DNA from: Polynucleobacter alcilacus
GTDB lineage: Bacteria > Pseudomonadota > Gammaproteobacteria > Burkholderiales > Burkholderiaceae
DNA: 64,000 nt
Direction of reading: 5' to 3'
Assembly: GCF_018881545.1 (NCBI RefSeq)
Contig: NZ_JACVQD010000001.1
Location: 1,935,961 to 1,999,960, forward strand
In this document: positions 1 to 8,915 of the stretch, one piece after another
Layout: every line of letters starts with the position of its first letter
Numbering within the stretch: position 1 is the first letter of the stretch
Notes under the pieces: model-generated
Databases searched by the model: none
Seen by the model: only the letters and a program-made list of their open reading frames with translations
Told to the model about the DNA's origin: nothing
Translations under genes and position numbers: made by a program

Positions 1-1256
1 CAGATATTGTGGGCCCAGCCCCAGGCATAAACGCCTTCTAGAGTGGAGGGTGCCGGAGAGACCCCACCAGAGCCCGGAACGGTCTTGAAGGTCTTTTCGG
101 CAGCGTTGTATTGGTGCACGCTGGCAACGTGAACCACTTCACGATCATTGACAAAGCTATAGCAAGTATTTGTTAGTACTGGAGCGGGGTTGACTTCCCA
201 AGCACTCAGTTCAGCAACGATTGCTGCCGCTGCTACTTTAGCGTGTTGATTAGCCATGTGACCGGACTTTGGCATCGCGGGAGCAACCTGGATTGAATCA
301 CCCAATACATGAATATCTTTTTGCGCAGTGGATTCAAAGTTCAAGTAATTTACATTGACCCAGCGACCATTGGAATTGGCTAGTCCTGTTTTGAAGGCAA
401 TTTCACCGGCACTCATCGCAGGCAACAGATTCAATACATCTGCTTTGATGTCGTCTTGTACCTCAAATTTAATCGTCTTGGTTTTGGCGTCAACCGCAGT
501 GACATTATATTTTGGCAAATACTCAATGATGCCGGGATATTGCTCAGCCCATACTTTTTTGAACAAAGCTCCTTTTGAAGTGACGTCTTGGTTGGCATCC
601 AAAATTAATACCTTAGATTTCGGTTTGTTCTGTTTCAAGTAATTAGCCACTTGGCAAGCGCGCTCATAAGGACCGGGAGGGCAGCGGTAAGGCGCTTCGG
701 GGATACTAATGGCAAACGTACCGCCATCGCGCATGGCGGCTAATTGCTTATGAAGGGCAACCGTCTCGGCTCCCGCCTTCCAGGCTTGCAAAGTAACACC
801 AGCTTGATTTGCTTGCGCTAACCCTTCAATGCTATTCATCATCAAGGTAACGCCAGGAGAAACAATGGCCTTGTCATAGCGCAGTGTTTTTCCGGATGCT
901 AGCTTGACCGTTTTTTTGTCTGCATCGATGCTGGTAACGCTATCCTGGATCATTTTGATGCCATGACGTTTGCTGAGGTTGTCATAAGGAGTTGTGAGCT
1001 CAGCAAGCGTGCGAGATCCACCCACTACTAAATTAGAGAGTGGGCAAGATACAAAAGAAGCATTTGGTTCAATGAGCGTTACCTTTGCAGTGTTGTTTGA
1101 GAATAGGCGGAGATATTTAGCGGCTGTAGCACCGCCATACCCACCACCAATCACGAGGATTTCTGCTTTTTGTAAATTAGCACGCGCCTGTCCAGAAAAG
1201 CCAGCGAGTAAACCAAGCGCTGCTGCGCTTTGACCAATAAAATGTCGACGATCCAT
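1..1256 (-). CDS. fccB: Flavocytochrome c sulfide dehydrogenase, flavoprotein subunit (3' end outside window)
   Basis: FAD-dependent periplasmic subunit that oxidises sulfide and passes electrons to the cytochrome encoded just downstream. The first 418 residues are visible and the reading frame is still open at the window edge. The N-terminus MDRRHFIGQ followed by a hydrophobic stretch ending in QARA is a twin-arginine signal, as expected for a cofactor-loaded periplasmic protein. A Rossmann motif (VIGGGYGGATAAKY) follows at once. The family-typical cysteine segments SCPLSNL and CPPGPYERAC are present. The start at 1256 is chosen because AAGGAAG lies about 7 bases upstream and the Tat motif follows immediately. 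It lies 14 bases after fccA, same strand, so the two are an operon. SoxF is a close homologue and an equally valid name. Confidence 0.88.
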   Translation of the reverse strand, partial: MDRRHFIGQSAAALGLLAGFSGQARANLQKAEILVIGGGYGGATAAKYLRLFSNNTAKVTLIEPNASFVSCPLSNLVVGGSRTLAELTTPYDNLSKRHGIKMIQDSVTSIDADKKTVKLASGKTLRYDKAIVSPGVTLMMNSIEGLAQANQAGVTLQAWKAGAETVALHKQLAAMRDGGTFAISIPEAPYRCPPGPYERACQVANYLKQNKPKSKVLILDANQDVTSKGALFKKVWAEQYPGIIEYLPKYNVTAVDAKTKTIKFEVQDDIKADVLNLLPAMSAGEIAFKTGLANSNGRWVNVNYLNFESTAQKDIHVLGDSIQVAPAMPKSGHMANQHAKVAAAAIVAELSAWEVNPAPVLTNTCYSFVNDREVVHVASVHQYNAAEKTFKTVPGSGGVSPAPSTLEGVYAWGWAHNI

Positions 1257-1270
1257 GATGGGCTTCCTTA

Positions 1271-1603
1271 TTATTTCTTGCCAAGTTGATTGGCGATGGT
1301 TTCAAGTTGCTCGTCAGAATAGCCTTTGGCTAATTGCGGCATGATAGTGCCTTCGCGGGCACCTGATTTATATGCTTTTAGTTGGGTCAGCATTTGCTCG
1401 CTAGTGAGGTTATTGATCAAAGGCATTCCGCCGTCAAGTACTCCTTTACCATCCGTGCCGTGACAGTTAGCACAAGTGGCTGCTAAGCCCCGTTTATATA
1501 AATTGCTAGCATCGGCATTTTGCGCAAGAGCGATGCTACCTCCATGACCTAAGCCAAGGTAAATCGATACTAAGATTGCGGGTTTTAGAAACTTTGCTCG
1601 CAT
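1271..1603 (-). CDS. fccA: Class I cytochrome c, sulfide dehydrogenase haem subunit
   Basis: Small periplasmic monohaem cytochrome that would accept electrons from the FccB flavoprotein. It has a signal peptide (MRAKFLKPAILVS to ALAQ), one CANCHG haem-binding motif near residue 44 and a distal methionine in IMPQLAKG, the usual class I ligands. An in-frame ATG five codons earlier (1618) exists. I prefer 1603 because GGAG sits about 9 bases upstream and the signal peptide begins there. About 110 residues is a typical single-domain length; the classical Chromatium FccA is diheme, so this is the short SoxE/FccA-like form. Confidence 0.82.
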   Translation of the reverse strand: MRAKFLKPAILVSIYLGLGHGGSIALAQNADASNLYKRGLAATCANCHGTDGKGVLDGGMPLINNLTSEQMLTQLKAYKSGAREGTIMPQLAKGYSDEQLETIANQLGKK

Positions 1604-1784
1604 GTGGTCTATCTCCATTCAGATTGAATCTGGGTAATCTTTACGTGTTTATCTTATGAGTATCTTAATCAAGAAGTTCCCTAAAGCGGAGATTTGCCTC
1701 AGATTCATTTTTCATAAGCTCATTCTCAAATGGGTATGAGTACAGTTTTCTTCGACTATCTTGCAAGCCCTATAAAATAGAGCT
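1604..1784. promoter_or_regulatory. Divergent intergenic region between fccA and the glycosyltransferase operon
   Basis: About 180 bases that must hold promoters for both directions. A perfect 6+1+6 inverted repeat, CAGATTGAATCTG, lies at 1620-1632, close to the fccA start. I do not see a canonical -35/-10 pair with good spacing for either gene. Confidence 0.3.
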
Positions 1785-3506
1785 ATGCGAAGCTCATTTT
1801 CTTACCGTTCAGCACTCTTAATCCTACTTTTAGGTGTATTTACCTATCTCTATGGCTTAGATAGTCGCTTTGCACCAAAAAATGGGGATGAGTATCCCTA
1901 TATGCATATTGTTCGCATGACGGCTGAAGCAGGAAATTGGCTGCCACTTCAGTCTGAAATGGACGGGATTAAAAACACCAAGCCACCCCTCATTTTTTGG
2001 CAGGGTCTTGCTAGTACGCATTGGGCAAGCGAATGGTCTCTGATCAATTTACGTTGGCCCAGCATTTTGTATACCGGCCTCACAGCATTTTTCTTATTTT
2101 TAGCAGTGCGCCGATTTAGCGGAAAAGCACAAACTGGTCTTTTGGCAGGACTAGTGTGGCTTTCTTTCTTCGCAACTTACCGTTATGGCCGGCCATTTTT
2201 AACAGACCCGCCAGAAGTTTTCTGGCTTAGCCTCCCATTCCTTGCGATCCTCTATTGGGGCAAGTGTGCCTTTGAGTCTAAATTCTTGTTTCCCGTATTT
2301 GCCGGGATTTGTTTTGGTCTGGCTTTATTTGCTAAATCTTTTGCGTATATTGTCCCTGCCTCATTTGCACTAGGTCTGTATTACTGGCGTTGGCGGGAGT
2401 GGAGTATTCCCAAAGCACTAGTGCATGATCTCTATAAGGTATTGCTAGTTGCCGTTCTCGCGATTGGAGTATTTGCCTTATGGTTTGCCTTAGATCCTTA
2501 CCCAGAAGCGGTATGGAGGGAATTTGTTCTGGGCGAAAACGCAGGAAAATTTACGGCACGAAATTCAAATTACTTATTGGATGCAATTCGGGGTGGCGAT
2601 AGTATTGGGCTGCTGCTCATCACGACATTAGCTAATGCTGGCTTATTCACTTTTGTCTTGCTGTCCACTTTAATTCAGTGCTGGCGTGAGCGTCGCTTCC
2701 TTAATATAGAAGAATCCCTGCTCTTATTACTGGTTGCGGCATTCTTCATGGTGTTTAGTTTTCCTAGTCAACGCTCTGGCCGATATTTATTGCCAGTGAT
2801 GCCAGCGTTTGCGGCATTGATTGCCTTGCATTGGGACCGCTTGCCTTTATGGGGTTTTCGGGTCGCTTTGCTTTTACAGTTCTTCGTGCTTGCCGTATTA
2901 CTCTGGATTGCCGCGAACTTACAACTCTCTGGCTTTATGGGTGAGAAAGCTTCATGGGCCTATTCTTACTGGCATTGGATTGGGATGGCAGCTAGCTTGG
3001 CGATTGTCTTAGTGGGCTTAATCCGGCGAAATCACACCAAGACTTTGGCCCTAGCAGCATGCTTTCTGAGCTATTGCGCATTAACGAGTAGTCTTGCTCC
3101 GCTAGAGGGTCAACTAGGGCGCTATTCAGAGGCAACTATTGCTCAGATGCAGGGTAAGGATGTATGGATACCCTGTGACTATCGGGCAAAGGACGAAGAG
3201 TATCGCTTGTTGTTACCAGGGGCAAAACTTCATGGCTATTTAGCTAAAGACGCTGGTAATGTTTCAGGTCTCACTAGTACCTATTCTTTAGTGGCAGTGC
3301 ACACGCCGCTGGGCTCAACTCCTGCCTTGTGTGACTCTTGTCAAATAGTGGGGCAGAGACTAGAAATGAGGGCCCGACACTCAGATGAAGAAATACAAGA
3401 AATGCTCAGAGGTCAAATCGGAAGATATTTGTTCGTGCATGAGTATCTGATTGCCACTCCCGTATCTAACCCAGAAATGTTGAATGTGAAGGATGTTTGT
3501 AGATGA
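1785..3506 (+). CDS. ArnT/PMT-type membrane glycosyltransferase (GT39/GT83-like)
   Basis: Polytopic inner-membrane enzyme of the GT-C fold, expected to transfer a sugar from a polyprenyl-phosphate donor to a lipid or protein acceptor on the periplasmic side. The N-terminal transmembrane segment (residues 8-25) is followed by the first-loop acidic pair D35-E36 (KNGDEYPYM), the position of the catalytic aspartate in this superfamily, and by the KPPLIFW motif near residue 66 typical of ArnT-like proteins. About ten hydrophobic helices run to residue 430, then a soluble C-terminal domain of about 140 residues. At 573 residues it is full length. Its stop overlaps the next start by 4 bases (ATGA), so it is coupled to the sialidase-like gene. 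The acceptor cannot be told from sequence. Confidence 0.78.
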   Translation: MRSSFSYRSALLILLLGVFTYLYGLDSRFAPKNGDEYPYMHIVRMTAEAGNWLPLQSEMDGIKNTKPPLIFWQGLASTHWASEWSLINLRWPSILYTGLTAFFLFLAVRRFSGKAQTGLLAGLVWLSFFATYRYGRPFLTDPPEVFWLSLPFLAILYWGKCAFESKFLFPVFAGICFGLALFAKSFAYIVPASFALGLYYWRWREWSIPKALVHDLYKVLLVAVLAIGVFALWFALDPYPEAVWREFVLGENAGKFTARNSNYLLDAIRGGDSIGLLLITTLANAGLFTFVLLSTLIQCWRERRFLNIEESLLLLLVAAFFMVFSFPSQRSGRYLLPVMPAFAALIALHWDRLPLWGFRVALLLQFFVLAVLLWIAANLQLSGFMGEKASWAYSYWHWIGMAASLAIVLVGLIRRNHTKTLALAACFLSYCALTSSLAPLEGQLGRYSEATIAQMQGKDVWIPCDYRAKDEEYRLLLPGAKLHGYLAKDAGNVSGLTSTYSLVAVHTPLGSTPALCDSCQIVGQRLEMRARHSDEEIQEMLRGQIGRYLFVHEYLIATPVSNPEMLNVKDVCR

Positions 3507-4762
3507 GCCGTGTCATTGCCCTCTGTTTTTTATTACTCGCTGCAGTGATTGGCTTTTTGCATCTCGATAGTCGTCCCGCTTGGGCACCTTTTGCACCTAT
3601 TGCAATCAGCGATCCTGCACCAGTTGCAGAAGAAATGGAACCGCAGCCCTTAAGCAAGTCTAAGATTGCCAACGTTCCGAGTAAACCCAGTATCCCTAAC
3701 CCCATAGCGACTTGGTTGCCAGATACCGGCGCTGCCTCAGTCCATGCCGCATCCTTGATTGCCTTAAAGGATGGCGCAGTTCGCGCCTTCTGGTTTGCTG
3801 GCAGTCGGGAAGGGGCTGCAGACGTCTCTATTTACAGTGCCGTCTTTGATCCTCAGGCTTCTAGTTGGAGCGCACCTACGGTAGTAATTGATCGCGTGAG
3901 TGCTGAAACGGGTTTATCGCGCTATATCGCCAAACTCGGTAATCCCGTCCCTAGCAGAATGGCAGATGGTCGTCTGCAATTATTCTTTGTCACCGTTTCA
4001 ATTGGCGGATGGGCTGGTAGCTCGATCTCCAGCATCATGTCGGATGACGAGGGCTTAACTTGGAATAAGCCACAGCGACTCATCACCTCACCTTTGATTA
4101 ATCTCAGCACTTTAGTTAAATCCCCCGCAGTGCAATTGAGTGATGGACGTCTAGGTCTGCCTGCCTATCACGAGTGGATAGGACGCTTTGGTGAGTTCTT
4201 AAGAATCGATGCTGGTCAAGTGATTGATAAGCGACGGATGAGTTCAGGTCGAAGCGCTATTCAACCCCTGGTGTTTGTCAATACTCCGCAGGAAGGAATT
4301 GCATTCTTTCGACAAACCAGAAGTTCTGGTCAGGCAAAGCAAGTGCCAGTGAGTCAAACGCAAAATGCAGGACAGTCTTGGCAGCTAGCGCCAGACTTAC
4401 CGATCGCTAACCCGAATTCTGCGGTTGCTGGCTTACAGTTAAATAATGGTGTGCGTATTTTGGTGCTGAACAATATTGAAACAGGGCGTTATCGTTTGAC
4501 TTTATTAATGAGCGACACCAAATCAAATCAATGGCAAGTCGTAGAGGTCTTGGAAGATGATGAAGCTTTGCCAGATTCGAATCGTAAAGAGTTTTCTTAT
4601 CCCTACCTTATGAGTGCGGATGGCAGTGATGCTCATTTAGTCTACACATGGGATCGCAAAAAGATTCGCCATCGTTACTTCTCGGGGGCGTGGTTAAAGC
4701 GGGCAAATAATCAACTGCAAACAGTTGAAACAGACCCCGTTACAAAGGAGGTACAGCAATGA
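3503..4762 (+). CDS. Sialidase-like BNR/Asp-box repeat protein, exported
   Basis: Six-bladed beta-propeller protein of the exo-sialidase type. It has an N-terminal hydrophobic anchor or signal (residues 3-20), a proline-rich linker to about residue 70, then the propeller. FWFAGSREGAADVSIY near residues 96-111 resembles the arginine-containing first blade of this family. Asp boxes are visible at residues 180-188 (SDDEGLTW) and, weaker, about 286-293 (TQNAGQSW). Overlaps of 4 bases on both sides place it in a translationally coupled trio with a glycosyltransferase and a membrane protein. Sialic acid is not the only possible substrate: many propellers of this subgroup occur beside PMT-like genes and have no known activity. 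I infer a role in periplasmic or surface glycan trimming. Confidence 0.68.
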   Translation: MSRVIALCFLLLAAVIGFLHLDSRPAWAPFAPIAISDPAPVAEEMEPQPLSKSKIANVPSKPSIPNPIATWLPDTGAASVHAASLIALKDGAVRAFWFAGSREGAADVSIYSAVFDPQASSWSAPTVVIDRVSAETGLSRYIAKLGNPVPSRMADGRLQLFFVTVSIGGWAGSSISSIMSDDEGLTWNKPQRLITSPLINLSTLVKSPAVQLSDGRLGLPAYHEWIGRFGEFLRIDAGQVIDKRRMSSGRSAIQPLVFVNTPQEGIAFFRQTRSSGQAKQVPVSQTQNAGQSWQLAPDLPIANPNSAVAGLQLNNGVRILVLNNIETGRYRLTLLMSDTKSNQWQVVEVLEDDEALPDSNRKEFSYPYLMSADGSDAHLVYTWDRKKIRHRYFSGAWLKRANNQLQTVETDPVTKEVQQ

Positions 4763-5379
4763 ATAGCCTGATGCAAACCATTGCCTTAATAGAGCTCTCA
4801 ATTACTTCTGCAGTAGTACTGGTATTGATCTTGCAAAAGTTCTCTCAACAAGAATTTCCTGTTATCGCAAAAATATGCCTCATCCTATTACTAGGAAATC
4901 TCTTTTTTTGGCCCCTGGGTTTAGGTATGGAGCTACCGCTTGCTGCCTATGTGCGTGGCGTGACCGGTGATCTGAGTATTGTCTTGACGCTCTTGCTCTG
5001 GAGTTCTTTACTCCCCTCAAGTAAGACGACGCCAAGCATATTTAAGCTTGCCATTGCCATGATTGCTTTAGGCTTTTATCCCTTTGCTCTGGGTCTTGGC
5101 ATGGTAGATCCCTATGCTTGGGGTTACGGCTCTATCGCATTCTTGATCGCGGTCCTGCTCTTTGCTTTAGTGTGTGGCTTGGCTAACTGGGCCACGGGTG
5201 TTTGGATCATTGCGATTGCAATCATCGCCTGGGCTGCCCATTGGCATGAGTCTGCCAATCTTTGGGATTATCTACTCGACCCATTCTTAGCCATATGGAT
5301 GTTGTTTGCTTTCTTTGGCACGCTGAATAAAAGACGCAAAGCGAAGGCGCGTTCTGGGTATTTATTTAGACCAGGATAA
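4759..5379 (+). CDS. Hypothetical polytopic membrane protein
   Basis: A 206-residue protein I do not recognise. It consists almost entirely of hydrophobic helices, about seven, with a short basic tail (KRRKAKARSG). The start overlaps the stop of the sialidase-like gene by 4 bases, so it is the third member of a coupled operon. A helper or scaffold for the glycosyltransferase is possible but unproven. Confidence 0.6.
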   Translation: MNSLMQTIALIELSITSAVVLVLILQKFSQQEFPVIAKICLILLLGNLFFWPLGLGMELPLAAYVRGVTGDLSIVLTLLLWSSLLPSSKTTPSIFKLAIAMIALGFYPFALGLGMVDPYAWGYGSIAFLIAVLLFALVCGLANWATGVWIIAIAIIAWAAHWHESANLWDYLLDPFLAIWMLFAFFGTLNKRRKAKARSGYLFRPG

Positions 5380-5431
5380 ATTGTTTGTAAGATCAACGTA
5401 AGCATCATTAGTTCAATACTTTGGAGTTTGT

Positions 5432-6553
5432 ATGAGAATGATCCCCCAACAATCCTTATTACGCCCACTGTCAGCTATTGTTATCTCATTAGGCCTTATT
5501 AGCTTTGGAGGTTGCTCTAGTAATGCGGATCCCTATTCACAGAATCCAGCTTATTCAAGTACGCCACAGACTTTATCGAATGCGCAGCTAGAGTCATTAG
5601 TTTCTCCGATTGCTTTATACCCAGATTCATTGCTTTCTCTGATGCTGTTGGCTTCCACATATCCATTAGAGGTCGCCGAGGCTTATAACTGGCGTACTAG
5701 TAACTCAAGCCTGCAAGGTGATGCATTACAAAGCGCTTTAAAGACCCAGTCATGGAATGACAGCATAAAGTCACTAATGTCATTTCCACAGGCTTTTAAT
5801 ATGATGGGTAATCAGTTGCAGTGGGTGCAGAATTTGGGCAATGCTTACAAACTACAGCCTACCCAAACAATGCAGGCAGTACAGTCTTTGAGAAAGCGTG
5901 CTATGCAGTCTGGCGCCCTGAAAACTAACCAGCAAATGACTGTGACCACTGATGCCAGTGGAAATATTTTGATCTTGCCAGCCAATACTCAAATTGTGTA
6001 TGTACCAACTTATAACCCCACGATGGTTTATGGGGCATGGCCTTATCCTGACTATCCCCCATATCCTGTCTACAACCCTGCATGGGGTGCGATGGCTTTC
6101 GGTGTTGGACTAGCAGTAGGGGATGCATTTTGGGCGACGCCAGCCTGGTCAACTGGCACAATTAATGTGAATAACAATGTCAGCCCATCCGGTCGATCGA
6201 CTCGAGGTTTGATTGGGCCAAGCAGTATTCAGAATCAACAGCGCTTACTCAATGATTGGAAAAATAATGCCACGCCACAAGATAAGCAAGCAGCGAGATC
6301 AGATGCGCAGCGTGCCAACAATGCTTTTGACAAAAACGCTTCATCACAAGAGCGTGCGCAAGCAGATCGCTTAAACCAAGAGGGGCGTAATGATTATCAA
6401 CAGGATAGATCCAATCCCAATGCTTATCGTGAAGCTGCCCAAGAAAACGCTATGAGAGATCAGGCGCGCTCTGATGCCCGCAATGATCCATTTGGCGGAG
6501 GCGGTAATCGTGGCGGCTTTGGTGGTGGCCATATGGGCGGATTTAGACGTTGA
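5432..6553 (+). CDS. DUF3300-domain lipoprotein
   Basis: Predicted outer-membrane or periplasmic lipoprotein: the signal sequence ends in a lipobox at C28 (SFGGC). Residues about 45-200 match the DUF3300 pattern, with LVSPIALYPDSLLSLMLLA and the later IVYVPTYNPTMVYG segment that is characteristic of this family. The C-terminal 130 residues are Gln/Asn/Arg-rich and end in a glycine-rich tail (GGGGNRGGFGGGHMGGF), likely disordered. TTGGAG lies upstream of the ATG. The function of the family is unknown. Confidence 0.8.
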   Translation: MRMIPQQSLLRPLSAIVISLGLISFGGCSSNADPYSQNPAYSSTPQTLSNAQLESLVSPIALYPDSLLSLMLLASTYPLEVAEAYNWRTSNSSLQGDALQSALKTQSWNDSIKSLMSFPQAFNMMGNQLQWVQNLGNAYKLQPTQTMQAVQSLRKRAMQSGALKTNQQMTVTTDASGNILILPANTQIVYVPTYNPTMVYGAWPYPDYPPYPVYNPAWGAMAFGVGLAVGDAFWATPAWSTGTINVNNNVSPSGRSTRGLIGPSSIQNQQRLLNDWKNNATPQDKQAARSDAQRANNAFDKNASSQERAQADRLNQEGRNDYQQDRSNPNAYREAAQENAMRDQARSDARNDPFGGGGNRGGFGGGHMGGFRR

Positions 6554-6575
6554 TCGTTATTGAAGGACTGAAATT

Positions 6576-6950
6576 ATGAATAAGTTAAAAACCAGATTGC
6601 TATTTTTAGCCTTGCTGACTCTATTGTTTGGCACTCAGTATGTAGCAGCCCAAACGGTAATTCCGGCGAATGATGCTTCTACGGCTGCCATGGTGGAGTT
6701 ATGCAAAAACACCAATGACATAGACGCGCAAAACTTTTGCTTTGGGTTTGGTGAGGGCGTCTATCAGGCATACCTAGTCAATCGCCCAAATAACGCAAAG
6801 CAAGCGGTTTGTTTCCCACAGCAGGCTGGTTCCCGAGTCATGGTTTTGGAGGATTTTTTGAGATGGAATCAAGTAAATCCGCAATATAACCGAGAGCGCG
6901 CATCCAAAACACTTATACGTTTCTTTACGCAGGTCTACCCTTGCAAGTAA
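6576..6950 (+). CDS. Rap1a/Tai-like secreted small protein
   Basis: A 124-residue exported protein: signal peptide ending near YVAAQ, then a compact domain with four cysteines (ELCKN, NFCFGFGEG, AVCFPQ, VYPCK). The FCFGFGEGVYQAY core and terminal cysteine resemble the Rap1a/Tai4 fold, first described for immunity proteins of type VI effectors. No type VI genes are in the window, so an immunity role is not supported here. Homologues often occur as free-standing periplasmic proteins. It follows the DUF3300 gene by 22 bases and is probably cotranscribed with it. Confidence 0.6.
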   Translation: MNKLKTRLLFLALLTLLFGTQYVAAQTVIPANDASTAAMVELCKNTNDIDAQNFCFGFGEGVYQAYLVNRPNNAKQAVCFPQQAGSRVMVLEDFLRWNQVNPQYNRERASKTLIRFFTQVYPCK

Positions 6951-6968
6951 TTTAGCGAGTCCCATGAG

Positions 6969-6992
6969 AAAAGCCAGCAATTGCTGGCTTTT
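6969..6992. terminator. Bidirectional Rho-independent terminator
   Basis: Perfect 12+12 inverted repeat centred at 6980/6981 (AAAAGCCAGCAA then TTGCTGGCTTTT), with A and T runs on opposite sides. It serves the Rap1a-like gene from the left and the Bug receptor gene from the right. Confidence 0.9.
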
Positions 6993-7010
6993 TCTTTATG
7001 GCGACTAATC

Positions 7011-8000
7011 TTAGTCCGGAATATTTGCCTTGCGAATGACGGGACCCCAAACGTTGATTTCTGCTTCGAGGTGTGACTTAAGACCAGCAGGGGTCATCTT
7101 CTCTGGTGAAACAATATCAATGTTGGCATCTTCCAAGCGTTTTTTAACATCCGGTGTATTAAGAGCTTTTTTCAAGGCAGCATTCAACTTATCCAAGATA
7201 GGTTTTGGAACACCTTTTGGTGTATACATGCCATGCCACACTTTGACTTCAAAGCCTTTGAGACCTTGTTCGTTTAGGGTTGGCACATTCGGAATAGCGG
7301 GCAAACGCTTCAAAGTGGTTGTGCCATAAGCCTTAACGCGACCATCTTTGATGTAAGGAATGGTTTGTGTAGTTTGATCGCAAAGCAGATCTACTTGACC
7401 ACCCAATAGGTCGGTAAGGGCAGGGCCAGTACCTTTGTAAGGAACATTGGTTAGCTTCACACCCATGCGGCTCTGAAACAATAATCCGCAAAGTTGTGAC
7501 ACTGCTCCTGGACCCGCATTCGCCATAGTGACTTTAGAACCATTGGCCTTGATATAGGCCTCTAATTCTTTAAAGTTGTTTGCTGGTAAATCTTTTTTAC
7601 CTAAGAGCACCATGGGGACATCAGCAACTTGACCGATGTAATCAAAGCTTGTCATAGGGTCATAAGGGAGCTTGTCATACAGTGCATTCGCAGTAGCCAT
7701 ACCCATGTGATGCAAATAAATAGTGTAACCATCAGGCGCTGCACGAGCTACTTTAGTGCTGGCGATGGTGCCCCCTGCGCCATTCACGTTTTCAACCACC
7801 ACTGTTTGACCCAAAGCCTGCCCCATTGGTACCGCAATCAAGCGAGCAACAGTATCAGTTGGTCCACCAGCAGCAAAAGGAACGATCAATGTGATGTTTT
7901 TAGTCGGCCAGTCAGCTTGCGCAAAGGCGTTAGCACTAAAAAACGCGCCAGCAGTGAGCGCTGCCACGATTCCTGAGAATAGTAGTTTCTGAATCTTCAT
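7011..8000 (-). CDS. Tripartite tricarboxylate transporter receptor (Bug family)
   Basis: Periplasmic solute-binding protein of the TctC/Bug family, normally binding carboxylates. A signal peptide (MKIQKLLFSG to AFAQA) precedes the mature domain, which carries the usual WPTKNITLIVPFAAGG start, the GAGGTIAS segment and DGYTIYLHH. The start at 8000 is preferred over an ATG four codons upstream because GGAG lies 6-7 bases before it. It is the last gene of the fabI-chrA-maoC-mmgE-citE run. No tctA/tctB membrane genes are in the window, which is common for orphan Bug receptors. The substrate is unknown; the neighbouring C5-acid type enzymes suggest a dicarboxylate. It is clearly paralogous to the product of 33531-34532. 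Confidence 0.87.
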   Translation of the reverse strand: MKIQKLLFSGIVAALTAGAFFSANAFAQADWPTKNITLIVPFAAGGPTDTVARLIAVPMGQALGQTVVVENVNGAGGTIASTKVARAAPDGYTIYLHHMGMATANALYDKLPYDPMTSFDYIGQVADVPMVLLGKKDLPANNFKELEAYIKANGSKVTMANAGPGAVSQLCGLLFQSRMGVKLTNVPYKGTGPALTDLLGGQVDLLCDQTTQTIPYIKDGRVKAYGTTTLKRLPAIPNVPTLNEQGLKGFEVKVWHGMYTPKGVPKPILDKLNAALKKALNTPDVKKRLEDANIDIVSPEKMTPAGLKSHLEAEINVWGPVIRKANIPD

Positions 8001-8069
8001 GTTGATCTCCATCTGGTTCTTTTATGAACTAATTTTGCCACTTCTATCACTTTTTTGGTGTGGAGTGAC

Positions 8070-8915
8070 CTAGTGTTTACCAGCAAGTGCAATGGTTCTT
8101 TGGGCAAGTAGTACGACGGGGCGGTCAATCATGCGGCCATCTAGCTTAATGGCAGCCCCTTTTGATGCTTGATCTGCCTCAATTACCCGCTGAGCCCATG
8201 CCACTTCTTCTTCCGTGGGCATAAAAGCATTTTGCACAATCAGCACTTGCTTAGGATGAATGCATAACTTGCCTCCAAAGCCTAAACGTTTTGCGCGCTC
8301 CGCATCATCGCTAATACGTTGAGCATCATCAGTGGAGGGCGTAACCCCATCAATAGGAGGGGCAATCTGCGCCACACGCGAGGCTAAGACGATTTGATAA
8401 CGCGCAGTATGTAACTGGGTTTCTTGTAGATCGCAAACCATACCAAGATCGGCTTGCAAATCTAGGTTACCTAAAGCCAGTCGAATGACTTGATTCGAGT
8501 TGGCAATTTCGCGCAGACGATCGAGACCAATGGCGGTTTCAATCATCGGAATGATGGCGGTGTTCGGCAGAATTAAAGCGGCACCATTGATTTGATCTTG
8601 GGATTCGCTCTTCGGAATCAGGAGGCAACCCACATCGAGTTCTTGTGCGAGGATTAAATCAGCTGAGTAAAACGGCGTGCCAGGTGCATTAGTACGAATC
8701 ACCAAACGTTTCTTTTGCTCAGCATTAAAAGTGGGCCAAGCAGTTCTAATTGCATCGCGAGCAGATTTTTTATCTTCCTCTGGAACGGCATCCTCGAGAT
8801 CGATGATTACCCCTGCGGCACCACTATCGAGGGCTTTGATAAAACGCTCAGGACGTGTGCCTGGAACAAACAAAAAGTTACTGCAAAAACCTAAGGGTAT
8901 CTCTAATGGATTCAT
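8070..8915 (-). CDS. CitE-like / HpcH-HpaI aldolase family acyl-CoA lyase
   Basis: TIM-barrel C-C lyase, probably acting on a malyl-CoA or citramalyl-CoA type substrate. Family marks in order: DLEDAVPEEDK near residue 40 (metal and phosphate site), LVIRTNAPGTPF near 72, PMIETAIGL near 127, LGNLDLQADLG near 152 and LCIHPKQV near 222. At 281 residues it is the free-standing CitE-like form, not the citrate lyase subunit: citD and citF are absent. The start overlaps the stop of the MmgE/PrpD gene by 4 bases, so the two are coupled. With the MaoC-type hydratase two genes upstream it could be a (S)-citramalyl-CoA lyase. Confidence 0.8.
   Translation of the reverse strand: MNPLEIPLGFCSNFLFVPGTRPERFIKALDSGAAGVIIDLEDAVPEEDKKSARDAIRTAWPTFNAEQKKRLVIRTNAPGTPFYSADLILAQELDVGCLLIPKSESQDQINGAALILPNTAIIPMIETAIGLDRLREIANSNQVIRLALGNLDLQADLGMVCDLQETQLHTARYQIVLASRVAQIAPPIDGVTPSTDDAQRISDDAERAKRLGFGGKLCIHPKQVLIVQNAFMPTEEEVAWAQRVIEADQASKGAAIKLDGRMIDRPVVLLAQRTIALAGKH

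Noticed and set aside
5391..5402. 12-base match GATCAACGTAAG also present at 23553-23564
   Set aside because: One short repeat in 64 kb can arise by chance; the second copy is part of a hairpin, the first is not.
6576..6950. Type VI secretion immunity gene
   Set aside because: The fold resembles Rap1a/Tai4, but no effector or type VI gene is nearby, so no immunity role is claimed.
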